DNA from: Paraconiothyrium sp. Pb-2020
Lineage: Eukaryota; Ascomycota; Dothideomycetes; Pleosporales; Didymosphaeriaceae
DNA length: 64,000 nt
NCBI GenBank assembly: GCA_022419385.1
Contig: JAJUBI010000009.1
Span: 248,001 to 312,000 of the forward strand
Direction of reading: 5' to 3'
The notes beneath the pieces are model-generated. The model was not told where the DNA came from. It did not search any database and saw nothing but the letters and a program-made list of their open reading frames with translations. Of the stretch, positions 1 through 11,314 are shown in pieces (within the stretch, counting starts at the first letter, position 1; the number at the start of each line of letters is the position of its first letter). The position numbers and the translations under genes were made by a program.

Positions 1-1251
1 CCGGTGCGCTGCACTTTCTTTCAGATATCCTCTTTTGTATTCTGTAAGCCCGTCTTCTAAGTGATAGGCGGTTGTGAAATAAAAAGTTCGAGTGTAAAAC
101 TCTAGGCCTATACTAGAGCAATATGTGACAGATCTTTCATCCTGTGACGGTCCGGGAATCTCGAGGTAAATTGAATCCGAAGCCTCGGATAGGGATTCGC
201 TGTCTAAGGCCGTAATCAAAGCTATCGCAGAACACAAACATAATGATCGCTGGGATATGCTGAGAATATGGCGCAGAACGTTGGCCGATGACATATCATA
301 ATCGATTTTCAGCCGTGCGCCCTCTTCACACAGCGAACGTAGACTGTAAATCCGGTCTCTCGGATTGACACAATGCTTGTTTAGAAATTGCGACAGCATG
401 GTCAATAGGTATGCATCGTCTGATTTTGGCTGAAGAAATTTGGTGCGGGGATTCAGTTCCACGTCAGAAAGGCGGTCTTCCGGTTTCCTTACTCTCTTTG
501 GCTGGTTTTTCGCTAGTGTCCAGATACGGAGAAGAAGTAACGATGCATAAAACTCTTTACTTGACCCTGCCCATTGGGCCAGCTGATTGATAATAAATGA
601 GATCCGTCTTATATCGAGCAAAGAAAGGTCGAGTTCAGCTGTGCCAAATAGTAGCAACACACGGCGTGCGAGAGCTACCTCTTGGGTAATCCACGCCCGA
701 CTCCAATAAGAATCGACAGCAATGAAGAATTCAGAGATCATGTCATTGTCTTGATAGAGCGTTAGGCTAGGTAGTGTGTTCTGCATATTGATTTGCAACA
801 TTCTGAGAGCATTCAGATTGACCTCGCTTACTCCAAGCCATGCGATGACTTGTTTTGCGCGAGAATAAATGCTCCCCATTTCAGAGACCTGGTGATTCCG
901 TTCTTCAAGGTTGTCTTGGTCGATGCAGAGGGCGTCAATCCAGAGGAACTCGCCGATGTACTGTTGGTGAGCGATGTGAAGAAAGCCGTGTAGATTGCGA
1001 AGAACCTCCACCTTTTTGCCGTTGATGACGAGACAATATTGGGAGGATGATTCCGGCGTTCCCCACACATAAGACAGGCAGGTGTAGTCGACTCGCCCAT
1101 GCGATGGCAGGATCGCTCCTTGCACCTCGTCAATAACCCCATGGTATAGAACACATTGGACCAATCCGTTTGGTGAAAGCTCGGGAAGTACTGAGAGTAG
1201 TCGCAAGGAAGTTTGTGTGTGATCCAGGGGCTCATGTTGGAAAGCTTCCAT
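1..1251 (-). CDS. HET (heterokaryon incompatibility) domain protein, C-terminus cut by window edge
   Basis: One uninterrupted frame of 417 codons runs from the ATG at 1249-1251 to the left edge without a stop, so the C-terminus lies outside. The three HET blocks are visible: YTCLSYVWG near residue 62, LWIDALCIDQ with a following RNHQV..MGSIYSRAKQVIAWLG stretch near residues 103-143, and SRAWITQEVALARR near residue 190. HET proteins in filamentous ascomycetes trigger cell death or growth arrest after fusion of genetically different hyphae; the domain is thought to be TIR-like. No NACHT, WD or TPR partner is seen in the visible part. The domain call is secure from the motifs; the specific incompatibility role is inferred from the family, which is large and mostly uncharacterised. 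Confidence 0.9.
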   Translation of the reverse strand, partial: MEAFQHEPLDHTQTSLRLLSVLPELSPNGLVQCVLYHGVIDEVQGAILPSHGRVDYTCLSYVWGTPESSSQYCLVINGKKVEVLRNLHGFLHIAHQQYIGEFLWIDALCIDQDNLEERNHQVSEMGSIYSRAKQVIAWLGVSEVNLNALRMLQINMQNTLPSLTLYQDNDMISEFFIAVDSYWSRAWITQEVALARRVLLLFGTAELDLSLLDIRRISFIINQLAQWAGSSKEFYASLLLLRIWTLAKNQPKRVRKPEDRLSDVELNPRTKFLQPKSDDAYLLTMLSQFLNKHCVNPRDRIYSLRSLCEEGARLKIDYDMSSANVLRHILSISQRSLCLCSAIALITALDSESLSEASDSIYLEIPGPSQDERSVTYCSSIGLEFYTRTFYFTTAYHLEDGLTEYKRGYLKESAAHR

Positions 1252-1940
1252 CCTTAGGTCCGTAGTCTTCGGCGAAGCTACATAGTAAGCGCGCTGCAAT
1301 TATTAGAAAGATAGGACGTCGGCGTCGTCCAGATCGGAGTGCCTGGAGAGAGAAAAGAGTCTAAGCGTCTAAGCAGGATAGGCCGGAGTTTTGTTAGGCA
1401 GGCGCGCTGCGAGGCTGAGATTATAATGTCCGCTTGGCATCTCTGTGGCTGAGTTAATGAAAGCGTTTTAGCGATTGGCAAAGCACTCGTGTGGCAGTGA
1501 ATCTGGGAAAACCGGTCAAGACAACGGCGCTTATCTAGCCGAGGCTGTTCAACGTTTGCTTTGCGTTGATTTGTCCACTTGGATTGGCGATAATGATTTT
1601 GTGATTTTGGGGCCGTTGGGCCAAGGAACAAGACGTCCGAAACAAGAACCAAGTAAAGCATTCGGACGTCCATGTTCAGGGCGTCCACTGTGCACCATAC
1701 TCGAAATTATGACGTGGTTCCATCTCTTCGTCGCGCCGAAAGGGAATGAAGTTATACGGCCTCCGAAGCCTGTAGCGCGAGGTAGAACAGGGTGGAGCTG
1801 CCTCGAGAAGTAGATAGACAGGAGCCCCCAACGCGAGTACAATCAGGGAATCTTGTCCTTAATTCTTGAATAAACTGAGATTGGAGAACACCCTTTTCTC
1901 ACTGATCATGGAATCTACCAGAAAGACTTGCGTTGCCAGT
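1252..1940. other. Intergenic, upstream of HET and downstream of GH125
   Basis: Short open frames here overlap one another on both strands, lack family motifs and are best read as chance. It should contain the HET promoter and the GH125 3' end. I see no repeat or RNA gene. Confidence 0.5.
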
Positions 1941-3680
1941 CTACAAAGTATACGGTTCTGCACCCTCTCCAAAAAGCAAATGAGGCTTCCGTTTCGCGAG
2001 ATCCAATATCGTCTGCGAAAAGACCGAGTTTGCCCACGCGAACCAGCTTCCTGATGACCATTAGCGAATCTCTCCTTGACAGTTCCCTGCGTCTCAACTT
2101 ACTCGTGTAGTCACTCCAGTTGTTCACGTTAATACTTTCGTGGATCAACCCCATCCTGCTCACATTCTTCACACTCCCAAGACACTTCATGATCTCATCA
2201 TCGCTTTCACTCGTCATAGCCTGCACGAGCACGCTCATCGGCCATGCATGCTGATATCCGATATGTGGTCCACCGATGCCGCTGAAATCTTCGCCAGTGA
2301 GGTAATACGGATTACCCTTCTTCTGCATAATCATCTTTCTCGTGTTTTTGTAAACTTCATTATTCGCATCAGTGAAGCCAAGAAGAGGCAGTGCCAGCAG
2401 CGAAGGCAAGTTCGCATCATCCATCAGAATCGATGACCCAAAGCCATCTACCTCGAAAGCGAAGACGCGTCCGAAGGTTTTGTGCTGCACCACACCGTGC
2501 TCCCAGACACCGTCTTCGATCTTTTGGCCCCATTGTTGCATGGTCTTTGCCAAATCCTTTTTACCTGCCTTACGGAGGAGGACGGCAGTGCGCTTAAGCT
2601 CTACACTGATCATAGCGTTGGCGGGAATAAAGAAGCCGAGGATAGTCGCATCGTCGCTAGGGCGGAAAGCGCTCCTTACGAGCCCAGTACCTCCGGCGAG
2701 AGGGTTGCCGACACCACCCAGATTAAGTGTCTCAGTGCCGGCGTTGGTCTGGCGCTGGAAGGTATACTCGTTGCGGTGGAATACCCCGGAGTCTTCATCG
2801 AACGTGGGTTGTGACTGGGCTTCTAAAACCTCTAGGAGAGTATCTAGAGCGAGGAGGAAGCGAGCATTAACGAACTCAGTAGAGCCCGTGTTGTCGAAGA
2901 ATTGGTTGGCAAGAGAGAGAAAGTGAGCCAGAGAGTCGAGCTCGTATTTGCACTCGAACACAAACGAAGGTTCGTACACTGGGTGCACTGTATCGCCATC
3001 GCCTTGGAAGGTGGGATTCAGGCCACTCGGAGGCGGTGGTTGGAAAGCATTGCAGTATGGCGAACCAATAACATATTCGGACTGAGTGTTGATTGCGCCC
3101 AGGATCAGCTTGTGGATCTCCTTGTCTTTCTTCGCTAGTGACTGGTATTGGGCGAGCTGGTTCGTTGAATCTCGCAGCCATTCAGCGTTGATATCTCCTG
3201 TCACTATGAAGCTCTGCGGCCCTTTCCAAGCAGCCGGGTCCCACGACTTCCTGCTAGGTTTGGGCTTGACCGTGCCATCAGCGTGCCACCGAACTGTTGT
3301 ATCGAGCGTATTGGGGAATGCGTTTTCGAATATTCTTGCGAGATCCTTGTCTATCAACTTCTCATTCATATCATCTATGACCTTTTCGACGAGCGGCGAT
3401 TCGAAAGTACGGCAGTACTTGGAGGGTCGTTGGGAAGGGAGCTCAAGCGGGCCCTCGCTATACGGTGGACTGCAAGAATTAGCTTAACCTTTCTCAATGG
3501 TTTCGAGGCTTACTGCTGGCGCATAGCATAGTTCTTGTAGTCCGGACACGCTGCCTTGTACTTGAGAGGGTCAATTGGTGCTCTGAGTGGCTCCTGGATC
3601 TGGGCATTGATACCGGCGCCGGCCGATAAGAAATATAGGGACCATATACCCAAGTGCGGGCGGTTATTTTGCGACCTCAT
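1941..3680 (-). CDS. GH125 family exo-alpha-1,6-mannosidase-like protein
   Basis: Three exons: 3680-3514, 3469-2103 and 2050-1941, giving 547 residues. Intron 1 (3470-3513, 44 nt, GTAAGC..TTGCAG) joins CPDYKNYAMRQ to HPPYSEGPLELP; intron 2 (2051-2102, GTAAGT..CATCAG) joins NNWSDYT to RSWFAWANSVF. Both joins reproduce the continuity expected of the GH125 (metal-independent alpha-mannosidase) family, including GDINAEWLRDSTNQ, FRPSDDATILGFFIPANAM and LIHESINVNNWSDYT. The N-terminus has a short hydrophobic run (LGIWSLYFLSAGAGINA), so secretion or a membrane anchor is likely. Family members remove terminal alpha-1,6-mannose from glycans without a metal ion. The gene stands back to back with CLP1 across a 619-base shared upstream region. 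Confidence 0.9.
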
Positions 3681-4299
3681 ACTGTTCAGGCGCTCGGGTT
3701 CTATGCGGAACTGCACAAAGGAAACGGGGTATATGTAGGACGCTGACGGGGAATGCTTATGGAGGGCTGGTAGAGACGGAAGGACGATCAGCGAGGAAGG
3801 AGCATTATCGGAAGTCGCTTGGCTTTGCTCCACTGGCGCATTGAACGTAGGCGTGCAGGGCGAAGGGAGGCCGTTTCGAGGCGCACCCACAGCGGGCCAG
3901 ATACCGTCATCCGGATCGACAAGGTGTCTTGTTTCCAACCGCGGCCCGCCCACTTCAAGCGCGCGCTTAGCGAATCAGTAAGCGCGACCCTGCAGTAGCT
4001 CTCCGCAACCTCACAGCTTTTGAATCTTTCCACCAACACACGCTCTTCTAGGGTCAGCTCTCCTTCGATTATACTCTTCACTAACTGCGCGGTCTTTCCA
4101 AGAACTGGCCGCATCACTGCACACGTCGTAGGCATACAGACAAAGGCGCACCGAGTGCAATGCCTACTGTCTTCTGACTTACCCACTGGCAGTCAAATGA
4201 GCTGCTGATCTCTACCTTTACCTTATGCCCATAAGTTTGTAGAGTATACAGCTAAGCTTTGTGCGACAAAGATAGTCGTGATCCCTACCTACCGACAAC
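3681..4299. other. Divergent promoter region between GH125 and CLP1
   Basis: A minus-strand open frame at 3788-4186 overlaps this spacer but has no recognisable motif and contains the GH125 upstream region; I read it as chance. No clear TATA element or repeat was seen. Confidence 0.45.
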
Positions 4300-5844
4300 A
4301 TGATCGCTCTCCCCGGCCTCAACCTAAGCGCCCAACCCTCCGAACCGCTCAACGTCCCATCCTCCTCCGCAACCCGCACACAAGAACTTTCCGCAAATAC
4401 CGAATACCGCTTTGAGGTCGGCTTCGCACGCGCCCTCACCATAAAGCTTCTCACCGGCACTGCAGAGTACTTCGGCACCGAGCTCGCACCTTCCTCAACA
4501 TACACATTTTCCGGCACCAAGGGAGCAGTCTTCACATGGCATGGATGCAAGCTCGAAGTCGGCGGTGAAGCCGAGTCAGAGTACGTCGCGGAAGAGACGC
4601 AGATGGTAGGCACCGTGAATGCACATTTCGCGCTCGAATCATTGCGCGAGCGCGCCGTACAGACGCGCGATGCCGGGCCTAGGGTCCTCGTCGTTGGCCC
4701 AGAGAATGCGGGCAAGACGTCGCTCGTCAAGAGCCTCACAGCATATGCCGTCAAGAGCGGCCGGCAGCCCATGGTCGTAAATCTCGATCCGCGGCAGGGC
4801 ATGCTCTCCGTGCCGGGCTCCCTCACAGCCGCTGCCTTCTCGTCAATAATAGACATCGAAGAGGGCTGGGGCAGCAGCCCGATATCGGGGCCTAGTCCGA
4901 CGCCTGTCAAGATGCCGCTCGTGTACCACTACGGGCTGCGGGATGCGGAGGAGGGCAAGGTGTTCCGGCCCCTGGTGACGCGCATGGCACTGGCAGTGAC
5001 AAGCAGGCTGGAGGAGGACCCGGCGAGCAAGCAGGCGGGTTTTATCATTGACACACCCGGGGGTATCGGTCAGGGCAAGGCGGGCCAATATGAGAACATA
5101 GAGCATATAATATCTGAGTTTTCTGGTGCGTGTGACGTCCAAAGCTGCGTTGTTATTCCTACACTTCCCTATTTGCCCTCAACCCCCCTACTGGCACAGG
5201 ATAGAATCCAAATACTAACGACCAACAGTCAACGTCCTCTTCGTCCTCGGCTCCGAGCGCCTCTACTCAGACCTATCTCGCAAATACTCCACTCAAGGGC
5301 CCACCGACCCCGTCCACGTCGTACGCCTCGACAAGTCTGGCGGCTGCGTCGACCGCACAGAAGAGTACATGAAAGCCCTCCGCCACGCTCAGATCCGGGC
5401 TTACTTCTTCGGCACCGGCGAAACCGGCCTCGCACCGCACTCACAATCTGCGGGCTTTGACGAGCTGAATATCTTCAGAATCGTTGAGGGTAAGTACCCC
5501 ATTGCTGTGTGCAAGACGAACGACTGATTCGAGCGATAACAGGTACGGGCATAAACTTCACCGACGGCGGGGACGCCTATGGTGGGACGAACGGCGATTC
5601 GATATATGAGAGGTTGGCGCCGAGCGGGGATATTGTGAACAAGCTGCTTGCGATTACTACGGCGGGAGCTACGGATGGTCATGGCGCGATACGGGATGCC
5701 AGTGTTAGGGGGTATATGTATGTTGCGGAGGTGGATGAGGCGAAGAAGAAGGTTAAGTTGCTGAGTCCGCAGCCGGGGCAGGTACCGCAGACTGCGGTGG
5801 TGTTGGGGAGGTGGCCGGAGGATGTTCCGAGTTTGGTCGGCTAG
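4300..5844 (+). CDS. CLP1: mRNA cleavage and polyadenylation factor Clp1
   Basis: Three exons 4300-5125, 5229-5489 and 5543-5844 (introns GTGCGT..CAACAG and GTAAGT..ATAACAG) give 462 residues, the normal size for Clp1. The N-terminal beta domain (residues 1-110) is followed by a Walker A loop GPENAGKTS near residue 133, then NLDPRQGMLSVPGS, FIIDTPGG and the C-terminal domain ending in VLGRWPEDVPSLVG. Clp1 is a nuclear subunit of cleavage factor IA, which with Pcf11 and the Rna14-Rna15 pair defines mRNA 3' ends; fungal Clp1 binds ATP but is not thought to act as an RNA kinase. Exon joins keep VLFVLGSERLYSDLSRKY and FRIVEGTGINFTDG in frame. No defects seen. Confidence 0.95.
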
Positions 5845-6009
5845 AGGGTGAGAGGAAGGAGGCGATGGCAAGGAAGGCGGACAAAAAGAAATCTTGGACG
5901 AGGGTGATCGATGCATGCCATGTACTAGAGGGTATCTAGCGTTCTATGAAGCAACTAAGTTGAAAAGGCACAATCCGCTACAAATAGTAGAGTGACCTAG
6001 GTGTTTGGC

Positions 6010-7095
6010 TCACGAAGCCTCAGCAGCATCGAGTTCTTTCTCCGTTTTATCCAACAGTTCTTTCAAGATAGCCGTCGTACTCCTCATCCCCTTCAGCGCG
6101 TTCTCATCTGGCCCCTCTCCAGGCCTCCACGTCGCGTGCGCGAAATCGATCATCTTCACCGCCGCCAACTGTGGTAGGTCCTCTTCCTCGTCTCCCTCCT
6201 CTCCCGCCGACGGCGCACCCCTTAGCTTCGCCTTCGTCCTCGCATACTCCTCCACATCGCCCTCGTACACGAGCAGTATACTCGCGGAATACATCCTACT
6301 CTCCTTACTCTCAAACACTTGCGTGATATCCTTGACCTCGCCCAAGAAGAACGCAAGCACCTCTCTCGCCCGCTCAAGCTCCTTCCCGTCCTTCCCCTGC
6401 CCGTGGATATAGCTCTCAAACCCATCGTTAATATCCTCCGCGAACTTTCTCCCGTACATCTTGTTGTACACCCAGTACCCGCCCTCCTTATCCACCTCAG
6501 CGTACTCCTTCAAATCCTCCGGTACCTCAGGCGTAGGCACCCCCTTGTACACTCTCATCCCCGCAATCCTAAACCCCAGACTCCCACTCGTCGTCTCAGC
6601 ACTGACCTTATCCAGCCGCGCGCGCTTCTCTGGCTTCGCAGCGTCGTCCCATAATTGCGCGCCGAGCTTGAGGTCCAGCACGTTCGGCTTCTTGAAGCCG
6701 TGCGTAATGTTCTCCAGCACGATGTGTAGTTCCGTTTCTAGCTTCTTTCCGTGTAGTCGCTCGACTGCGCCGTCGGCCGTGGTGATTGTGCCGGACTCTT
6801 CGGCGGTAGATGTGGATTGGTTGGCGGAAAGGGAGAGAGTACCCATGAAGGTAGGGAGATGCGGGGCGAGGTCGGGGTGTGAGGCTGCGATGGATTCGTA
6901 GAATGATATTTCAGCCTGGGTACATGGTTTCACGACAACGGCGCCAGTTGGGTCAGAGAGAACACCATCACTAGGTGTATTTAGTACTTGGTACTTGGTA
7001 CAAGATGTAGTGAGTAGCATGAGCGGTACTTACTGGCCTGCTGCGGCGTTGCCGAACGCTTGGAGGGTGGAGGGGTCGAAAGGTTTCTTGCTCAT
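6010..7095 (-). CDS. Inositol polyphosphate multikinase (IPK family, Arg82-like)
   Basis: Two exons: 7095-7034 and 6970-6010, joined across a 63-nt intron (GTAAGT..TACTAAATACACCTAG), give 340 residues. The IPK signature PxxxDxKxG is present as PNVLDLKLG, followed by SGSLGFRIAGMRVY, the SxxLL element as SASILLVYEG, and the metal-binding IDF as MIDFAHATW. The enzyme phosphorylates inositol phosphates (IP3 to IP4 and IP5) in nucleus and cytosol and feeds phosphate and arginine-type transcriptional signalling in yeast. Without the small first exon the GHDGVLSDPTG start of the conserved region would be lost, which supports the two-exon model. Its 3' end faces the 3' end of CLP1, 165 bases away. 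IP6 kinase (Kcs1) is a less likely alternative because of the short length. Confidence 0.88.
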
Positions 7096-7604
7096 GATTG
7101 CGTGCTTATGAGTTGCGCTGAGAGACAGTTTAAGTATGACTGGTACCACGGCGTGGTAATGTAGAATAGATGCTGGCGCATAAGCTCAGCTTATGGTCAA
7201 GCTTGGAAGCTTGGAAGCTGACGACCCCCGCGTTTCAGGGTCGCAACAGGCATCCGAGTCAGTAAGGACCCTGGACTAGCTGCTGGCTGACTTACAATGC
7301 ACAACTGTCGCATCGTGTGATCGACGGTCATCTGCTGCTTGTAGATGCAAGAGAATTTCTTTAGGATATGTGCCAAACGCATACTACCATGCTAACACTC
7401 GCAGCTTCGTGAAATATCTCAGATTGCCTTGAGCATCCGCGAGCCGTCGATATGCGCTAACATCCATGACATCACCCCACCTTGTTCACTGAGAACTTTT
7501 ATAGAAACCAATTGTCCAACGTCCCTACAGCCAATATCACGATAACTTCTATATGGGTCGTGACAGTCCCCTGTAGAACTATCCGATCTGCATGCCCTCC
7601 ACTC
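7096..7604. other. Divergent upstream region of the inositol kinase and PNPOx genes
   Basis: Short minus-strand open frames here look like chance. The plus-strand frame of the next gene extends back to 7482, but only through a TTG, so I do not count that part as coding. Confidence 0.45.
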
Positions 7605-8426
7605 ATGCTAACGCGCCGCACTCCACGCTTGCTTGACTCATTCCGCCCAGCAACAAGCACCTCCACATCACATCTTCATAGCTCACCATTCCTCCTACTT
7701 CGTCCTCCACCATTCAAGATGCTCCACTCCGCCAACCCCTCCGCTCCTCCTTCAAAACGCATCTTCGCCCCAACAGGCGGCTCCACCGACCCGGGCCACG
7801 CCGTCCAATACCAAGCCGGCGCCCTCGACAAGTCCGACCTCCATCCCACCCCCACCGACCAATTCCACGCCTGGTTCCAAGAAGCCCTCGACGCAAAAGT
7901 ATACCAGCCCGAGACCGTCACCCTCGCCACTGCCTCGTTACCAGATGGAAAGCCCTCCGCGCGCATCGTCTTCATGAAAGAGCTCGACGACCGTGGGTTT
8001 GTCATCTACTCGAATTGGGAGACGTCACGAAAGAGCAAGGACGTGAAGAGTAACCCTCAAGCGGCGCTGACGTTCTGGTGGCGCGAGATGGAGCGCCAGG
8101 TCCGCGTTGAGGGGCACGTGGAACGGCTTACGTCGGAGGAAAGTCAGGTCTATTATGATACGAGGATAAGGGGGAGTAGGATTGGGGCGTGGGCAAGTCC
8201 GCAGAGTCAGGTGCTGGAAGGACGCGAAGAGCTAGAGAAAAGGGTGGAAGAGGTGGAGAAGAGGTTTGATGGCAAGGATAATATTCCTGTGCCGGATTTC
8301 TGGGGCGGGATTAGGGTCGTGCCGGAGATGGTTGAGTTTTGGCAGGGTAGGCCGAGTAGATTACATGATCGGTTGAGGTATAGGAAGGATGGGGAGGGTT
8401 GGGTGGTTGAAAGGCTGAGTCCCTAG
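7605..8426 (+). CDS. PDX3: Pyridoxamine 5'-phosphate oxidase
   Basis: Single exon; 273 residues from the ATG at 7605, or 235 from the ATG at 7719. The core has the FMN and substrate motifs of the family: [64 protein letters not shown], and the C-terminal [17 protein letters not shown]. It makes pyridoxal 5'-phosphate from the pyridoxine or pyridoxamine phosphate with oxygen, using FMN. I chose 7605 because the added 38 residues are arginine- and serine-rich without acidic residues apart from one Asp, which resembles a mitochondrial presequence; the shorter start matches the size of yeast Pdx3, so both products may exist. Confidence 0.92.
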   Translation: MLTRRTPRLLDSFRPATSTSTSHLHSSPFLLLRPPPFKMLHSANPSAPPSKRIFAPTGGSTDPGHAVQYQAGALDKSDLHPTPTDQFHAWFQEALDAKVYQPETVTLATASLPDGKPSARIVFMKELDDRGFVIYSNWETSRKSKDVKSNPQAALTFWWREMERQVRVEGHVERLTSEESQVYYDTRIRGSRIGAWASPQSQVLEGREELEKRVEEVEKRFDGKDNIPVPDFWGGIRVVPEMVEFWQGRPSRLHDRLRYRKDGEGWVVERLSP

Positions 8427-8613
8427 GGGTAGTGAACGACCTAAGTTATTGCCAATTTCAACGTGCAACCTCGTGCTCAAACATGGCGATGCAAGTATTC
8501 TGGTATACTAGTAATTCTGGATCATAAGGCGTGTGTTGCCACAACTTCCAGATTGTTAGCCCTTCTCTGCTTTGTCAAGCGACATTAAGGCGCGGTCACG
8601 TGCACTGAAGTAT

Positions 8614-8637
8614 ACCTAGGTACCTGGGTACCTAGGT
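8614..8637. repeat. Perfect 10-bp palindrome with 4-nt spacer
   Basis: Arms ACCTAGGTAC (8614-8623) and GTACCTAGGT (8628-8637) flank CTGG, and an AT-rich TATATATATG follows immediately. It lies about 100 bases upstream of the HD-domain gene start. The arm sequence is itself nearly self-complementary. A role as a protein-binding site or hairpin is inference. Confidence 0.7.
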
Positions 8638-8733
8638 AGGTATATATATGTCTATGCGCATACGATTTATGCCCAGCAACAAATCATCATCCAAACTTAC
8701 TTCTTCCTCGTTCTCTGTCTCGAAGGCTACAAT

Positions 8734-9423
8734 ATGTGTCCACCCGAAACCATCACATCCCTCCAAACCTCTTCCGCTCCCTCACCCAACGTTTCGGCCA
8801 TACTCCCCCCAACCGAGATCAGCCAAAAGGCCTACGCGCACGCCGCCTCCCTCCTGCATCCATCCATCCTAAATCACAGCATCCGCCTCTACCTCTACAC
8901 CAAGACCCTTGCCGCATCCAAGAACTCCATCTACCACACCAACCCTGCCAAACACGACCAGCTCTTTGTCGCCTGCCTTTTCCACGACATTGGGACGACA
9001 GAGACCTACAACGGCCCCCAACGTTTCGAAGTCGAAGGCGCTGATGCCGCCGTCGCGCACCTTTCCCAATTTGGAGTGAACGAGGAGGATAAGCAGCAGG
9101 TGTGGTACACGATTGCGCTGCACACGTCTAAGGGAATTGTTGAGCGGATGGGCGAGCTGCCTGCGCTTATGAGAAAGGCGCTTGCTGTTGAGTTCAGTGC
9201 GGGGGATTGGAAGAACGTAGAGGGCATTGATGTCGTGGTTGAGTACAAGGCGAAATTAGAGATGATTTATCCCAGGTTGGATATTGAGAAGGTTTTGGGC
9301 GATGCGGTTACGCTGCAGGCGGTCGAGAAGCCGGAGAAGGCGCCGAGTGCGTCGTGGCCTGGAGGGTTGTTGAGGGCGTACCTGGAAGATCCCGATTGGA
9401 AGGGCGTCAACAAAGGCTTCTAA
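8734..9423 (+). CDS. HD-domain protein, cyanamide hydratase-like
   Basis: Single exon of 229 residues. The metal-binding HD pattern is visible: a first His in ILNHSIRLYLY (near residue 50), the HD pair in LFVACLFHDIG (near residue 80), and a distal His in TIALHTSKG. The layout, including FEVEGADAA after the HD pair and the C-terminal GLLRAYLEDPDWKG, resembles fungal cyanamide hydratases and the yeast Ddi2/Ddi3 proteins, which turn cyanamide into urea. Substrate is inferred from the family; other small HD hydrolases look alike. Upstream in-frame codons back to 8648 belong to a different frame, so 8734 is the natural start. The palindrome at 8614-8637 lies in its promoter. Confidence 0.8.
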   Translation: MCPPETITSLQTSSAPSPNVSAILPPTEISQKAYAHAASLLHPSILNHSIRLYLYTKTLAASKNSIYHTNPAKHDQLFVACLFHDIGTTETYNGPQRFEVEGADAAVAHLSQFGVNEEDKQQVWYTIALHTSKGIVERMGELPALMRKALAVEFSAGDWKNVEGIDVVVEYKAKLEMIYPRLDIEKVLGDAVTLQAVEKPEKAPSASWPGGLLRAYLEDPDWKGVNKGF

Positions 9424-9606
9424 GCTAGGGATTTGACGTCTGATCGGGGTTGGCGATGCGATAGGAGAGGAGCCGTCGAAGGTTCTTTTCCGGCGTGTTT
9501 CCCGATATTCTATGCAAAGCATGCTCTTATAATCTTCCCTCTTCAACAGCTGATTAGAATGCGTGTCTACCCCAGAAGTATTCGCAAAAGTCGGAAGCGT
9601 GTCCGA

Positions 9607-10242
9607 CTATCCACCATCGCTCCTCTCTAAGAAGCTTGGATCGTGCTCAATCTTGTTTTCGAACTTCGTCCACCAAGCCTGGAAAGCCTTCAACGGTACC
9701 GTATCACCACTTCCCCAACTCGTAAGAAAGTCGTAGCAGTTTTTGATGATGCGCTGCGCCAAAACTTTCGTAGTGACAGGGTTCTGTCGGAGGACTAACT
9801 CATTGCCCGCGCCCACGCTCGCATTCGCTGCGTCCTGAGCCTTCTTCTGCTCCAGATTTGCAGCCACCTGCATTGCAGGCTCCACCGAAATGCCCAAAGC
9901 CAGCGGAGGCACAGCAGTGCCGTTCATTGGTGCGGCTCCGTCGACCATGGCATCGTCATCGTCTACACCGCCGCCAGCAGGCCCACCCGCTTTGTTGTTG
10001 ACCTTGAAGATAGCGCTCGGTTTTTCGTTTGCGATGGCGCCTAGGAGCTTGAACTCTGCCGTGTTGGGTAACTGCGCGTATACTGCGGCGGCCATGCCAT
10101 CTGGCAACGTCGTCCCCGGCAGGAGGAATACAACAATGTGCGAGAACGAAGGTACCGAGGGGACCTGGAAAGCGAATTGGGTATCGGAGACGGCTTGCGC
10201 ATCGGTGAGAACGGGTCTACCCGAGACGATGACGCCGAACAT
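9607..10242 (-). CDS. OPI10: Hikeshi/Opi10 family protein
   Basis: Single exon, 211 residues, the usual length. It begins MFGVIVSGRPV and contains FSHIVVFLLPGTTLPDGMAA and FKLLGAIANEKPSAIFKV of the N-terminal beta-rich domain. A low-complexity linker with DDDDAMVDG follows, then a C-terminal helical part ending WWTKFENKIEHDPSFLERS. Hikeshi carries Hsp70 into the nucleus during heat stress in animals; yeast OPI10 mutants overproduce inositol. Those roles are family knowledge, not shown here. The 3' end converges on the HD-domain gene. Confidence 0.92.
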   Translation of the reverse strand: MFGVIVSGRPVLTDAQAVSDTQFAFQVPSVPSFSHIVVFLLPGTTLPDGMAAAVYAQLPNTAEFKLLGAIANEKPSAIFKVNNKAGGPAGGGVDDDDAMVDGAAPMNGTAVPPLALGISVEPAMQVAANLEQKKAQDAANASVGAGNELVLRQNPVTTKVLAQRIIKNCYDFLTSWGSGDTVPLKAFQAWWTKFENKIEHDPSFLERSDGG

Positions 10243-11314
10243 TGCGATATTGTTTGCCGGAGGTCAGTGAAGATGATGAGCAATTCTGTGATTAGGATAT
10301 TGCCGTCCGCATGGTGGGTTTTGTGGTGTTTGTAAAGTCGTTCGAGAGCTTTCGCGTGCTTTCCCTCGCTTCTGCGTCATAGCGCGTGGACCCCACCTCC
10401 CCCTCCAAAGACATTCACGTTCCTCCACAACTTCAACGTAAATGACGGTAGCAAGAACAGAAGGCCAAAAGGTAACACATTTTCGAGCGATCCGCTGTTT
10501 AATTAAATCGCGATTACCAGATTATGATGGATTGAAGCTAGAAGATGCCGTCGATCATCCCCCCACAACATACCTACACCTTCGCAGTGTTCCCCCACCA
10601 CAGGCACCACACCTATCAGTAATGCCTTGAGCACTGATGGTTGCTCGATCTCAGATGACTACACAGTGCGAAATTTATCGTTGGTTTCGTTTGTACAGAG
10701 GGTAGATCTTTTCCAGCACCACGCCAAGCCCAGCCCCTTCGCGATCCACGGTTCCATCCTCGACCTTACTACCTAGGTACTCAACAGCCCAACAAGTCAC
10801 ATCACAGTTCCCACGAAGGTTGTCTAACAACGCATGATAAAAGTCCCGAAAAAGCACGCCGACCTAGCTGCCTCGCACTAACGTTATGTACGAGCAACGA
10901 GCGGATGCACAGATTGCATGCCAATACGCAATCTATGACCATGCAGCACGTGCATTCGTGTCAACTTGTACTATCCTGTTACACATCTCACATTCCCCAT
11001 CCCTGGGCCCAGTAGTCTCCCCGGGCTGTCCAGCCACTGCCCATAGCTCTTGGAAGGGTGATGAGAGCATCAAGAAGGCTGGTCAGGGCAAATCCACCGA
11101 GGCTAACCATCGTAGACCCATAGCTTCTGTGTACGTTGCGATCACCACGGGACCGAGGAATGCCAGCTAGCGCCACCTGTCAAAGCTCAATCCACTAGAA
11201 TAGCACTTCCCAAAAGGTGTTTCTGAAGATCGAGCTGTGGGATAAAAGGTCAAGCCCGGTAGCGTGAACGGAAAATGATCAGGGTGGACTTCACAAGGTC
11301 TCCAGTCCAAGAAG
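10243..11314. other. Gene-free stretch upstream of OPI10 and of the secreted-protein gene
   Basis: Only short overlapping open frames under 100 codons, none with motifs. A second copy of the CCTAGGTAC word seen in the 8.6-kb palindrome occurs near 10770. Confidence 0.4.
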
